In this document: positions 1-15,505 of the stretch, in pieces
Layout: every line of letters starts with the position of its first letter
Position numbering within the stretch: the first letter of the stretch is position 1
Source: Glandiceps talaboti
Taxonomy: Eukaryota; Hemichordata; Enteropneusta; Spengelidae
Direction of reading: 5' to 3'
DNA: 60,000 nucleotides
NCBI RefSeq assembly: GCF_964340395.1
Contig: NC_135563.1
Span: 3,578,422-3,638,421 of the forward strand
The notes under the pieces: model-generated
The model's input: the letters and a program-made list of their open reading frames with translations, nothing else
Databases searched by the model: none
Told to the model about the DNA's origin: nothing
Made by a program: the position numbers and the translations under genes

Positions 1-232
1 TCAAATAGTGTTGACCCTTAGTAAACTGAAAACCATACACTGTCACTAATAAGTTTTGTAAACTCATATATAATGATCATTTTTATCTAGAATATTTTAG
101 TGTAATAATATTCTTTCTCTCAATGAATTGTTTGTATACTGCTCATTAATTAAAATTTGTCTAAGGTTTGGGATATAGTAAACATACAAATATGTAATGT
201 AATTGTTATATCTGTAATAATACAATAGAAAC
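1..232. other. AT-rich unique flank, no gene recognised
   Basis: This is unique AT-rich sequence before the satellite. The ATGs that were read (near 72 and 123) run into stops within a few codons, and no convincing exon with a splice donor was found. The last 60 bases or so (TGTAAT and TACAAT words) are vaguely monomer-like and may be decayed array edge. It could be intron of the gene at 51.4 kb, but nothing here proves that. Confidence 0.5.
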
Positions 233-321
233 ATTATGTACAATATACTATCACTTTTATGGAATCAATCATCAGATCTATACTAGTAGATAACTAATGT
301 ACAATATACTATCACTTTCCT

Positions 322-3300
322 AGAGTCAGTCATCAGATCTATAGTAGGAGATAACTAATGTAAAGTACACTATCACTTTTATATAATCAATCATCAGATC
401 TATACTAGTTGATAACTAATGTACAATATACTATCACTTTCCTAGAGTCAGTCATCAGATCTATAGTAGGAGATAACTAATGTAAAGTATACTATCACTT
501 TTATAGAATCAATCATCAGATCTATACTAGTAGATAACTAATGTACAATATACTATCACTTTTATAGAGTCTGTCATCAGATCTATACTAGTTGATAACT
601 AATGTAAAGTACACTATCACTTTCCTAGAGTCAGTCATCAGATCTATAGTAGGAGATAACTAATGTAAAGTATAATATCACTTTCATAGAATCAATCATC
701 ACATCTAGATCTATACTAGTAGATAACTAATGTACAATATACTATCACTTTTATAGAGTCAGTCATCAGATCTATACTAGTTGATAACTAATGTAAAGTA
801 CACTATCACTTTCCTAGAGTCAGTCATCAGATCTATAGTAGGAGATAACTAATGTAAAGTATAATATCACTTTCATAGAATCAATCATCAGATCTAGATC
901 TATACTAGTAGATAACTAATGTACAATATACTATCACTTTTATAGAGTCAGTCATCAGATCTATACTAGTAGATAACTAATTGTAAGGTATACTATCACT
1001 TTCCTAGAGTCAGTCATCAGATCTATAGTAGGAGATAACTAATGTAAAGTACACTATCTCTTTCCTAGAGTCAGTCATCAGATCTATACTAGGAGATAAC
1101 TAATGTAAAGTATACTATCACTTTCATAGAATCAATCATCAGATCTATAGTAGGAGATAACTAATGTACAATATACTATCACTTTCCTAGAGTCAGTCAT
1201 CAGATCTATACTAGTAGATAACTAATGTACAATATACTAGCACTTTTATAGAGTCAGTCATCACATCTAGACTAGTAGATAACTAATGTAAAGTATACAA
1301 TCACTTTCATAGAGTCAGTCATCAGATCTATAGTAGGAGATAACTAATGTAAAGTACACTATCACTTTCCTAGAGTCAGTCATCAGATCTATAGTAGGAG
1401 ATAACTAATGTAAAGTACACTATCACTTTCCTAGAGTCAGTCATCAGATCTATAGTAGGAGATAACTAATGTACAATATACTATCACTTTCCTAGAGTCA
1501 GTCATCAGATCTATACTAGTTGATAACTAATGTAAAGTATACTATCACTTTCCTAGAGTCAGTCATCAGATCTATAGTAGGAGATAACTAATGTAAAGTA
1601 TAATATCACTTTCCTAGAGTCAGTCATCAGATCTATACTAGTTGATAACTAATGTAAAGTATACTATCACTTTCATAGAGTCAGTCATCAGATCTATACT
1701 AGTAGATAACTAATGTACAATATACTATCACTTTCCTAGAGTCAGTCATCAGATCTATACTAGTTGATAACTAATGTAAAGTATACTATCACTTTCCTAG
1801 AGTCAGTCATCAGATCTATAGTAGGAGATAACTAATGTAAAGTATAATATCACTTTCCTAGAGTCAGTCATCAGATCTATACTAGTTGATAACTAATGTA
1901 AAGTATACTATCACTTTCCTAGAGTCAGTCATCAGATCTATAGTAGGAGATAACTAATGTAAAGTACACTATCACTTTTATATAATCAATCATCAGATCT
2001 ATACTAGTTGATAACTAATGTACAATATACTATCACTTTCCTAGAGTCAGTCATCAGATCTATAGTAGGAGATAACTAATGTAAAGTATACTATCACTTT
2101 TATAGAATCAATCATCAGATCTATACTAGTAGATAACTAATGTACAATATACTATCACTTTTATAGAGTCAGTCATCAGATCTATACTAGTTGATAACTA
2201 ATGTAAAGTACACTATCACTTTCCTAGAGTCAGTCATCAGATCTATAGTAGGAGATAACTAATGTAAAGTATAATATCACTTTCATAGAATCAATCATCA
2301 GATCTAGATCTATACTAGTAGATAACTAATGTACAATATACTATCACTTTTATAGAGTCAGTCATCAGATCTATACTAGTTGATAACTAATGTAAAGTAC
2401 ACTATCACTTTCCTAGAGTCAGTCATCAGATCTATAGTAGGAGATAACTAATGTAAAGTATAATATCACTTTCATAGAATCAATCATCAGATCTAGATCT
2501 ATACTAGTAGATAACTAATGTACAATATACTATCACTTTTATAGAGTCAGTCATCAGATCTATACTAGTAGATAACTAATTGTAAGGTATACTATCACTT
2601 TCCTAGAGTCAGTCATCAGATCTATAGTAGGAGATAACTAATGTAAAGTACACTATCTCTTTCCTAGAGTCAGTCATCAGATCTATACTAGGAGATAACT
2701 AATGTAAAGTATACTATCACTTTCATAGAATCAATCATCAGATCTATAGTAGGAGATAACTAATGTACAATATACTATCACTTTCCTAGAGTCAGTCATC
2801 AGATCTATACTAGTAGATAACTAATGTACAATATACTAGCACTTTTATAGAGTCAGTCATCACATCTAGACTAGTAGATAACTAATGTAAAGTATACAAT
2901 CACTTTCATAGAGTCAGTCATCAGATCTATAGTAGTAGATAACTAATGTAAAGTACACTATCACTTTCCTAGAGTCAGTCATCAGATCTATAGTAGGAGA
3001 TAACTAATGTAAAGTACACTATCACTTTCCTAGAGTCAGTCATCAGATCTATAGTAGGAGATAACTAATGTACAATATACTATCACTTTCCTAGAGTCAG
3101 TCATCAGATCTATACTAGTTGATAACTAATGTAAAGTATACTATCACTTTCCTAGAGTCAGTCATCAGATCTATAGTAGGAGATAACTAATGTAAAGTAT
3201 AATATCACTTTCCTAGAGTCAGTCATCAGATCTATACTAGTTGATAACTAATGTAAAGTATACTATCACTTTCATAGAGTCAGTCATCAGATCTATACTA

Positions 3301-3519
3301 GTAGATAACTAATGTACAATATACTATCACTTTCCTAGAGTCAGTCATCAGATCTATACTAGTTGATAACTAATGTAAAGTATACTATCACTTTCCTAGA
3401 GTCAGTCATCAGATCTATACTAGGAGATAACTAATGTAAAGTATACTATCACTTTCCTAGAGTCAGTCATCAGATCTATACTAGTTGATAACTAATGTAA
3501 AGTATACTATCACTTTCCT
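322..3519. repeat. 1,599-bp tandem duplication within the 61-bp array
   Basis: Two adjacent blocks (about 322-1,920 and 1,921-3,519) share the same order of variant monomers at an offset of 1,599. Both carry the TTTATATAATCAATC monomer, two ATCTAGATCTAT insertion monomers, the AATTGTAAGG monomer and the ACACTATCTCTTTCC monomer. A few substitutions separate the copies, for example GTAGGAG versus GTAGTAG near 1,331/2,930. The junction is copied inside the later 4,359-bp units, so this duplication is probably older than those. Confidence 0.8.
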
Positions 3520-6500
3520 AGAGTCAGTCATCAGATCTATAGTATGAGATAACTAATGTAAAGTATACTATCACTTTCCTAGAGTCAGTCATCAGATCTA
3601 TACTAGGAGATAACTAATGTCAAGTGCACTATCACTTTCCTAGAGTCAGTCATCAGATCTATACTAGGAGATAACTAATGTAAAGTACACTCACTTTCCT
3701 AGAGTCAGTCATCAGATCTATACTAGTTGATAACTAATGTAAAGTACACTATCACTTTCCTAGCTAGAATCAGTCATCAGATCTATAGTAGGAGATAACT
3801 AATGTAAAGTACACTATCACTTTCCTAGAGTCAGTCATCAGATCTATAGTAGGAGATAACTAATGTAAAGTACACTATCACTTTCCTAGAGTCAGTCATC
3901 AGATCTATACTAGTTGATAACTAATGTAAAGTACACTATCACTTTCCTAGAGTCAGTCATCAGATCTATAGTAGTAGATAACTAATGTACAATATACTAG
4001 CACTTTTATAGAGTCAGTCATCAAATCTATAGTAGTAGATAACTAATGTACAATATACAATCACTTTCATAGAGTCAGTCATCAGATCTATAGTAGGAGA
4101 TAACTAATGTACAATATACTATCACTTTCATAGAGTCAGTCATCAGATCTGTAGTAGGAGATAACTAATGTACAATACACAATCACTTTCATAGAGTCAG
4201 TCATCAGATCTATACTAGTAGATAACTAATGTACAATATACTAGCACTTTTATAGAGTCAGTCATCACATCTAGACTAGTAGATAACTAATGTAAAGTAT
4301 ACAATCACTTTCATAGAGTCAGTCATCAGATCTATAGTAGTAGATAACTAATGTAAAGTACACTATCACTTTCCTAGAGTCAGTCATCAGATCTATAGTA
4401 GGAGATATTACTAATGTACAATACACTATCACTTTCCTAGAGTCAGTCATCAGATCTATACTAGTAGATAACTAATGTACAGTATACTATCACTTTCCTA
4501 GAGTCAGTCATCAGATCTATACTAGTTGATAACTAATGTAAAGTATACTATCACTTTCCTAGAGTCAGTCATCAGATCTATACTAGTAGATAACTAATGT
4601 ACAATATACTATCACTTTCCTAGAGTCAGTCATCAGATCTATACTAGTTGATAACTAATGTAAAGTATACTATCACTTTCCTAGAGTCAGTCATCAGATC
4701 TATAGTAGGAGATAACTAATGTAAAGTATAATATCACTTTCCTAGAGTCAGTCATCAGATCTATACTAGTAGATAACTAATGTACAATATACTATCACTT
4801 TCCTAGAGTCAGTCATCAGATCTATACTAGTAGATAACTAATGTACAGTATACTATCACTTTCCTAGAGTCAGTCATCAGATCTATACTAGTTGATAACT
4901 AATGTAAAGTACACTATCACTTTCCTAGAGTCAGTCATCAGATCTATACTAGTAGATAACTAATGTAAAGTACACTATTACTTTCCTAGAGTCAGTCATC
5001 AGATCTATAGTAGGAGATAACTAATGTAAAGTACACTATCACTTTCCTAGAGTCAGTCATCAGATCTATAGTAGGAGATAACTAATGTACAATATACTGT
5101 CACTTAAATTTCCTAGAGTCAGTCATCAGATCTATACTAGTTGATAACTAATGTAAAGTATACTATCACTTTCCTAGAGTCAGTCATCAGATCTATAGTA
5201 GGAGATAACTAATGTAAAGTACACTATCACTTTCCTAGAGTCAGTCATCAGATCTATACTAGTTGATAACTAATGTAAAGTATACTATCACTTTCCTAGA
5301 GTCAGTCATCAGATCTATACTAGTAGATAACTAATGTACAATATACTACTAGTATCACTTTCCTAGAGTCAGTCATCAGATCTATACTAGTTGATAACTA
5401 ATGTAAAGTATACTATCACTTTCCTAGAGTCAGTCATCAGATCTATACTAGGAGATAACTAATGTAAAGTATACTATCACTTTCCTAGAGTCAGTCATCA
5501 GATCTATAGTAGGAGATAACTAATGTACAATATACTATCACTTTCCTAGAGTCAGTCATCAGATCTATACTAGTAGATAACTAATGTACAATATACTAGC
5601 ACTTTTATAGAGTCAGTCATCACATCTAGACTAGTAGATAACTAATGTAAAGTATACAATCACTTTCATAGAGTCAGTCATCAGATCTATAGTAGAAGAT
5701 AACTAATGTAAAGTACACTATCACTTTCCTAGAGTCAGTCATCAGATCTATAGTAGGAGATAACTAATGTAAAGTACACTATCACTTTCCTAGAGTCAGT
5801 CATCAGATCTATAGTAGGAGATAACTAATGTACAATATACTATCACTTTCCTAGAGTCAGTCATCAGATCTATACTAGTTGATAACTAATGTAAAGTATA
5901 CTATCACTTTCCTAGAGTCAGTCATCAGATCTATAGTAGGAGATAACTAATGTAAAGTATAATATCACTTTCCTAGAGTCAGTCATCAGATCTATACTAG
6001 TTGATAACTAATGTAAAGTATACTATCACTTTCATAGAGTCAGTCATCAGATCTATACTAGTAGATAACTAATGTACAATATACTATCACTTTCCTAGAG
6101 TCAGTCATCAGATCTATACTAGTTGATAACTAATGTAAAGTATACTATCACTTTCCTAGAGTCAGTCATCAGATCTATAGTAGGAGATAACTAATGTAAA
6201 GTATAATATCACTTTCCTAGAGTCAGTCATCAGATCTATACTAGTTGATAACTAATGTAAAGTATACTATCACTTTCCTAGAGTCAGTCATCAGATCTAT
6301 AGTAGGAGATAACTAATGTAAAGTACACTATCACTTTTATATAATCAATCATCAGATCTATACTAGTTGATAACTAATGTACAATATACTATCACTTTCC
6401 TAGAGTCAGTCATCAGATCTATAGTAGGAGATAACTAATGTAAAGTATACTATCACTTTTATAGAATCAATCATCAGATCTATACTAGTAGATAACTAAT

Positions 6501-9500
6501 GTACAATATACTATCACTTTTATAGAGTCAGTCATCAGATCTATACTAGTTGATAACTAATGTAAAGTACACTATCACTTTCCTAGAGTCAGTCATCAGA
6601 TCTATAGTAGGAGATAACTAATGTAAAGTATAATATCACTTTCATAGAATCAATCATCAGATCTAGATCTATACTAGTAGATAACTAATGTACAATATAC
6701 TATCACTTTTATAGAGTCAGTCATCAGATCTATACTAGTTGATAACTAATGTAAAGTACACTATCACTTTCCTAGAGTCAGTCATCAGATCTATAGTAGG
6801 AGATAACTAATGTAAAGTATAATATCACTTTCATAGAATCAATCATCAGATCTAGATCTATACTAGTAGATAACTAATGTACAATATACTATCACTTTTA
6901 TAGAGTCAGTCATCAGATCTATACTAGTAGATAACTAATTGTAAGGTATACTATCACTTTCCTAGAGTCAGTCATCAGATCTATAGTAGGAGATAACTAA
7001 TGTAAAGTACACTATCTCTTTCCTAGAGTCAGTCATCAGATCTATACTAGGAGATAACTAATGTAAAGTATACTATCACTTTCATAGAATCAATCATCAG
7101 ATCTATAGTAGGAGATAACTAATGTACAATATACTATCACTTTCCTAGAGTCAGTCATCAGATCTATACTAGTAGATAACTAATGTACAATATACTAGCA
7201 CTTTTATAGAGTCAGTCATCACATCTAGACTAGTAGATAACTAATGTAAAGTATACAATCACTTTCATAGAGTCAGTCATCAGATCTATAGTAGTAGATA
7301 ACTAATGTAAAGTACACTATCACTTTCCTAGAGTCAGTCATCAGATCTATAGTAGGAGATAACTAATGTAAAGTACACTATCACTTTCCTAGAGTCAGTC
7401 ATCAGATCTATAGTAGGAGATAACTAATGTACAATATACTATCACTTTCCTAGAGTCAGTCATCAGATCTATACTAGTTGATAACTAATGTAAAGTATAC
7501 TATCACTTTCCTAGAGTCAGTCATCAGATCTATAGTAGGAGATAACTAATGTAAAGTATAATATCACTTTCCTAGAGTCAGTCATCAGATCTATACTAGT
7601 TGATAACTAATGTAAAGTATACTATCACTTTCATAGAGTCAGTCATCAGATCTATACTAGTAGATAACTAATGTACAATATACTATCACTTTCCTAGAGT
7701 CAGTCATCAGATCTATACTAGTTGATAACTAATGTAAAGTATACTATCACTTTCCTAGAGTCAGTCATCAGATCTATACTAGGAGATAACTAATGTAAAG
7801 TATACTATCACTTTCCTAGAGTCAGTCATCAGATCTATACTAGTTGATAACTAATGTAAAGTATACTATCACTTTCCTAGAGTCAGTCATCAGATCTATA
7901 GTATGAGATAACTAATGTAAAGTATACTATCACTTTCCTAGAGTCAGTCATCAGATCTATACTAGGAGATAACTAATGTCAAGTGCACTATCACTTTCCT
8001 AGAGTCAGTCATCAGATCTATACTAGGAGATAACTAATGTAAAGTACACTCACTTTCCTAGAGTCAGTCATCAGATCTATACTAGTTGATAACTAATGTA
8101 AAGTACACTATCACTTTCCTAGCTAGAATCAGTCATCAGATCTATAGTAGGAGATAACTAATGTAAAGTACACTATCACTTTCCTAGAGTCAGTCATCAG
8201 ATCTATAGTAGGAGATAACTAATGTAAAGTACACTATCACTTTCCTAGAGTCAGTCATCAGATCTATACTAGTTGATAACTAATGTAAAGTACACTATCA
8301 CTTTCCTAGAGTCAGTCATCAGATCTATAGTAGTAGATAACTAATGTACAATATACTAGCACTTTTATAGAGTCAGTCATCAAATCTATAGTAGTAGATA
8401 ACTAATGTACAATATACAATCACTTTCATAGAGTCAGTCATCAGATCTATAGTAGGAGATAACTAATGTACAATATACTATCACTTTCATAGAGTCAGTC
8501 ATCAGATCTGTAGTAGGAGATAACTAATGTACAATACACAATCACTTTCATAGAGTCAGTCATCAGATCTATACTAGTAGATAACTAATGTACAATATAC
8601 TAGCACTTTTATAGAGTCAGTCATCACATCTAGACTAGTAGATAACTAATGTAAAGTATACAATCACTTTCATAGAGTCAGTCATCAGATCTATAGTAGT
8701 AGATAACTAATGTAAAGTACACTATCACTTTCCTAGAGTCAGTCATCAGATCTATAGTAGGAGATATTACTAATGTACAATACACTATCACTTTCCTAGA
8801 GTCAGTCATCAGATCTATACTAGTAGATAACTAATGTACAGTATACTATCACTTTCCTAGAGTCAGTCATCAGATCTATACTAGTTGATAACTAATGTAA
8901 AGTATACTATCACTTTCCTAGAGTCAGTCATCAGATCTATACTAGTAGATAACTAATGTACAATATACTATCACTTTCCTAGAGTCAGTCATCAGATCTA
9001 TACTAGTTGATAACTAATGTAAAGTATACTATCACTTTCCTAGAGTCAGTCATCAGATCTATAGTAGGAGATAACTAATGTAAAGTATAATATCACTTTC
9101 CTAGAGTCAGTCATCAGATCTATACTAGTAGATAACTAATGTACAATATACTATCACTTTCCTAGAGTCAGTCATCAGATCTATACGAGTAGATAACTAA
9201 TGTACAGTATACTATCACTTTCCTAGAGTCAGTCATCAGATCTATACTAGTTGATAACTAATGTAAAGTACACTATCACTTTCCTAGAGTCAGTCATCAG
9301 ATCTATACTAGTAGATAACTAATGTAAAGTACACTATTACTTTCCTAGAGTCAGTCATCAGATCTATAGTAGGAGATAACTAATGTAAAGTACACTATCA
9401 CTTTCCTAGAGTCAGTCATCAGATCTATAGTAGGAGATAACTAATGTACAATATACTGTCACTTAAATTTCCTAGAGTCAGTCATCAGATCTATACTAGT

Positions 9501-12500
9501 TGATAACTAATGTAAAGTATACTATCACTTTCCTAGAGTCAGTCATCAGATCTATAGTAGGAGATAACTAATGTAAAGTACACTATCACTTTCCTAGAGT
9601 CAGTCATCAGATCTATACTAGTTGATAACTAATGTAAAGTATACTATCACTTTCCTAGAGTCAGTCATCAGATCTATACTAGTAGATAACTAATGTACAA
9701 TATACTACTAGTATCACTTTCCTAGAGTCAGTCATCAGATCTATACTAGTTGATAACTAATGTAAAGTATACTATCACTTTCCTAGAGTCAGTCATCAGA
9801 TCTATACTAGGAGATAACTAATGTAAAGTATACTATCACTTTCCTAGAGTCAGTCATCAGATCTATAGTAGGAGATAACTAATGTACAATATACTAGCAC
9901 TTTTATAGAGTCAGTCATCACATCTAGACTAGTAGATAACTAATGTAAAGTATACAATCACTTTCATAGAGTCAGTCATCAGATCTATAGTAGTAGATAA
10001 CTAATGTAAAGTACACTATCACTTTCCTAGAGTCAGTCATCAGATCTATAGTAGGAGATATTACTAATGTACAATACACTATCACTTTCCTAGAGTCAGT
10101 CATCAGATCTATACTAGTAGATAACTAATGTACAGTATACTATCACTTTCCTAGAGTCAGTCATCAGATCTATACTAGTTGATAACTAATGTAAAGTATA
10201 CTATCACTTTCCTAGAGTCAGTCATCAGATCTATACTAGTAGATAACTAATGTACAATATACTATCACTTTCCTAGAGTCAGTCATCAGATCTATACTAG
10301 TTGATAACTAATGTAAAGTATACTATCACTTTCCTAGAGTCAGTCATCAGATCTATAGTAGGAGATAACTAATGTAAAGTATAATATCACTTTCCTAGAG
10401 TCAGTCATCAGATCTATACTAGTAGATAACTAATGTACAATATACTATCACTTTCCTAGAGTCAGTCATCAGATCTATACTAGTAGATAACTAATGTACA
10501 GTATACTATCACTTTCCTAGAGTCAGTCATCAGATCTATACTAGTTGATAACTAATGTAAAGTACACTATCACTTTCCTAGAGTCAGTCATCAGATCTAT
10601 ACTAGTAGATAACTAATGTAAAGTACACTATTACTTTCCTAGAGTCAGTCATCAGATCTATAGTAGGAGATAACTAATGTAAAGTACACTATCACTTTCC
10701 TAGAGTCAGTCATCAGATCTATAGTAGGAGATAACTAATGTACAATATACTGTCACTTAAATTTCCTAGAGTCAGTCATCAGATCTATACTAGTTGATAA
10801 CTAATGTAAAGTATACTATCACTTTCCTAGAGTCAGTCATCAGATCTATAGTAGGAGATAACTAATGTAAAGTACACTATCACTTTCCTAGAGTCAGTCA
10901 TCAGATCTATACTAGTTGATAACTAATGTAAAGTATACTATCACTTTCCTAGAGTCAGTCATCAGATCTATACTAGTAGATAACTAATGTACAATATACT
11001 ACTAGTATCACTTTCCTAGAGTCAGTCATCAGATCTATACTAGTTGATAACTAATGTAAAGTATACTATCACTTTCCTAGAGTCAGTCATCAGATCTATA
11101 CTAGGAGATAACTAATGTAAAGTATACTATCACTTTCCTAGAGTCAGTCATCAGATCTATAGTAGGAGATAACTAATGTACAATATACTATCACTTTCCT
11201 AGAGTCAGTCATCAGATCTATACTAGTAGATAACTAATGTACAATATACTAGCACTTTTATAGAGTCAGTCATCACATCTAGACTAGTAGATAACTAATG
11301 TAAAGTATACAATCACTTTCATAGAGTCAGTCATCAGATCTATAGTAGAAGATAACTAATGTAAAGTACACTATCACTTTCCTAGAGTCAGTCATCAGAT
11401 CTATAGTAGGAGATAACTAATGTAAAGTACACTATCACTTTCCTAGAGTCAGTCATCAGATCTATAGTAGGAGATAACTAATGTACAATATACTATCACT
11501 TTCCTAGAGTCAGTCATCAGATCTATACTAGTTGATAACTAATGTAAAGTATACTATCACTTTCCTAGAGTCAGTCATCAGATCTATAGTAGGAGATAAC
11601 TAATGTAAAGTATAATATCACTTTCCTAGAGTCAGTCATCAGATCTATACTAGTTGATAACTAATGTAAAGTATACTATCACTTTCATAGAGTCAGTCAT
11701 CAGATCTATACTAGTAGATAACTAATGTACAATATACTATCACTTTCCTAGAGTCAGTCATCAGATCTATACTAGTTGATAACTAATGTAAAGTATACTA
11801 TCACTTTCCTAGAGTCAGTCATCAGATCTATAGTAGGAGATAACTAATGTAAAGTATAATATCACTTTCCTAGAGTCAGTCATCAGATCTATACTAGTTG
11901 ATAACTAATGTAAAGTATACTATCACTTTCCTAGAGTCAGTCATCAGATCTATAGTAGGAGATAACTAATGTAAAGTACACTATCACTTTTATATAATCA
12001 ATCATCAGATCTATACTAGTTGATAACTAATGTACAATATACTATCACTTTCCTAGAGTCAGTCATCAGATCTATAGTAGGAGATAACTAATGTAAAGTA
12101 TACTATCACTTTTATAGAATCAATCATCAGATCTATACTAGTAGATAACTAATGTACAATATACTATCACTTTTATAGAGTCAGTCATCAGATCTATACT
12201 AGTTGATAACTAATGTAAAGTACACTATCACTTTCCTAGAGTCAGTCATCAGATCTATAGTAGGAGATAACTAATGTAAAGTATAATATCACTTTCATAG
12301 AATCAATCATCAGATCTAGATCTATACTAGTAGATAACTAATGTACAATATACTATCACTTTTATAGAGTCAGTCATCAGATCTATACTAGTTGATAACT
12401 AATGTAAAGTACACTATCACTTTCCTAGAGTCAGTCATCAGATCTATAGTAGGAGATAACTAATGTAAAGTATAATATCACTTTCATAGAATCAATCATC

Positions 12501-15500
12501 AGATCTAGATCTATACTAGTAGATAACTAATGTACAATATACTATCACTTTTATAGAGTCAGTCATCAGATCTATACTAGTAGATAACTAATTGTAAGGT
12601 ATACTATCACTTTCCTAGAGTCAGTCATCAGATCTATAGTAGGAGATAACTAATGTAAAGTACACTATCTCTTTCCTAGAGTCAGTCATCAGATCTATAC
12701 TAGGAGATAACTAATGTAAAGTATACTATCACTTTCATAGAATCAATCATCAGATCTATAGTAGGAGATAACTAATGTACAATATACTATCACTTTCCTA
12801 GAGTCAGTCATCAGATCTATACTAGTAGATAACTAATGTACAATATACTAGCACTTTTATAGAGTCAGTCATCACATCTAGACTAGTAGATAACTAATGT
12901 AAAGTATACAATCACTTTCATAGAGTCAGTCATCAGATCTATAGTAGTAGATAACTAATGTAAAGTACACTATCACTTTCCTAGAGTCAGTCATCAGATC
13001 TATAGTAGGAGATAACTAATGTAAAGTACACTATCACTTTCCTAGAGTCAGTCATCAGATCTATAGTAGGAGATAACTAATGTACAATATACTATCACTT
13101 TCCTAGAGTCAGTCATCAGATCTATACTAGTTGATAACTAATGTAAAGTATACTATCACTTTCCTAGAGTCAGTCATCAGATCTATAGTAGGAGATAACT
13201 AATGTAAAGTATAATATCACTTTCCTAGAGTCAGTCATCAGATCTATACTAGTTGATAACTAATGTAAAGTATACTATCACTTTCATAGAGTCAGTCATC
13301 AGATCTATACTAGTAGATAACTAATGTACAATATACTATCACTTTCCTAGAGTCAGTCATCAGATCTATACTAGTTGATAACTAATGTAAAGTATACTAT
13401 CACTTTCCTAGAGTCAGTCATCAGATCTATACTAGGAGATAACTAATGTAAAGTATACTATCACTTTCCTAGAGTCAGTCATCAGATCTATACTAGTTGA
13501 TAACTAATGTAAAGTATACTATCACTTTCCTAGAGTCAGTCATCAGATCTATAGTATGAGATAACTAATGTAAAGTATACTATCACTTTCCTAGAGTCAG
13601 TCATCAGATCTATACTAGGAGATAACTAATGTCAAGTGCACTATCACTTTCCTAGAGTCAGTCATCAGATCTATACTAGGAGATAACTAATGTAAAGTAC
13701 ACTCACTTTCCTAGAGTCAGTCATCAGATCTATACTAGTTGATAACTAATGTAAAGTACACTATCACTTTCCTAGCTAGAATCAGTCATCAGATCTATAG
13801 TAGGAGATAACTAATGTAAAGTACACTATCACTTTCCTAGAGTCAGTCATCAGATCTATAGTAGGAGATAACTAATGTAAAGTACACTATCACTTTCCTA
13901 GAGTCAGTCATCAGATCTATACTAGTTGATAACTAATGTAAAGTACACTATCACTTTCCTAGAGTCAGTCATCAGATCTATAGTAGTAGATAACTAATGT
14001 ACAATATACTAGCACTTTTATAGAGTCAGTCATCAAATCTATAGTAGTAGATAACTAATGTACAATATACAATCACTTTCATAGAGTCAGTCATCAGATC
14101 TATAGTAGGAGATAACTAATGTACAATATACTATCACTTTCATAGAGTCAGTCATCAGATCTGTAGTAGGAGATAACTAATGTACAATACACAATCACTT
14201 TCATAGAGTCAGTCATCAGATCTATACTAGTAGATAACTAATGTACAATATACTAGCACTTTTATAGAGTCAGTCATCACATCTAGACTAGTAGATAACT
14301 AATGTAAAGTATACAATCACTTTCATAGAGTCAGTCATCAGATCTATAGTAGTAGATAACTAATGTAAAGTACACTATCACTTTCCTAGAGTCAGTCATC
14401 AGATCTATAGTAGGAGATATTACTAATGTACAATACACTATCACTTTCCTAGAGTCAGTCATCAGATCTATACTAGTAGATAACTAATGTACAGTATACT
14501 ATCACTTTCCTAGAGTCAGTCATCAGATCTATACTAGTTGATAACTAATGTAAAGTATACTATCACTTTCCTAGAGTCAGTCATCAGATCTATACTAGTA
14601 GATAACTAATGTACAATATACTATCACTTTCCTAGAGTCAGTCATCAGATCTATACTAGTTGATAACTAATGTAAAGTATACTATCACTTTCCTAGAGTC
14701 AGTCATCAGATCTATAGTAGGAGATAACTAATGTAAAGTATAATATCACTTTCCTAGAGTCAGTCATCAGATCTATACTAGTAGATAACTAATGTACAAT
14801 ATACTATCACTTTCCTAGAGTCAGTCATCAGATCTATACTAGTAGATAACTAATGTACAGTATACTATCACTTTCCTAGAGTCAGTCATCAGATCTATAC
14901 TAGTTGATAACTAATGTAAAGTACACTATCACTTTCCTAGAGTCAGTCATCAGATCTATACTAGTAGATAACTAATGTAAAGTACACTATTACTTTCCTA
15001 GAGTCAGTCATCAGATCTATAGTAGGAGATAACTAATGTAAAGTACACTATCACTTTCCTAGAGTCAGTCATCAGATCTATAGTAGGAGATAACTAATGT
15101 ACAATATACTGTCACTTAAATTTCCTAGAGTCAGTCATCAGATCTATACTAGTTGATAACTAATGTAAAGTATACTATCACTTTCCTAGAGTCAGTCATC
15201 AGATCTATAGTAGGAGATAACTAATGTAAAGTACACTATCACTTTCCTAGAGTCAGTCATCAGATCTATACTAGTTGATAACTAATGTAAAGTATACTAT
15301 CACTTTCCTAGAGTCAGTCATCAGATCTATACTAGTAGATAACTAATGTACAATATACTACTAGTATCACTTTCCTAGAGTCAGTCATCAGATCTATACT
15401 AGTTGATAACTAATGTAAAGTATACTATCACTTTCCTAGAGTCAGTCATCAGATCTATACTAGGAGATAACTAATGTAAAGTATACTATCACTTTCCTAG

Positions 15501-15505
15501 AGTCA
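1135..15505. repeat. 4,359-bp higher-order unit, three copies plus a 1,294-bp partial copy
   Basis: Rare marker monomers repeat at 4,359 bp. GTCAAGTGCAC occurs at about 3,620, 7,979 and 13,632; the last step is 5,653 = 4,359 + 1,294. CACTTAAATTTCC occurs at 5,101, 9,460, 10,754 and 15,113, giving steps of 4,359, 1,294 and 4,359. The copies therefore run about 1,135-5,493, 5,494-9,852 and 11,147-15,505, with an extra 1,294-bp partial copy between the second and third. Each unit is about 71 monomers once the indel monomers are counted. Breakpoints are uncertain by about one monomer because neighbouring monomers are so alike. Confidence 0.85.
9879..11172. repeat. 1,294-bp partial duplication of about 8,585-9,878
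   Basis: The AAAT-insertion monomer (9,460 and 10,754), the GATATTACTAATG monomer and the TACTACTAGTATC monomer all recur 1,294 bp downstream between the second and third 4,359-bp units. This is expected from unequal exchange or replication slippage within the array. The exact ends cannot be fixed within a monomer. Confidence 0.7.
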
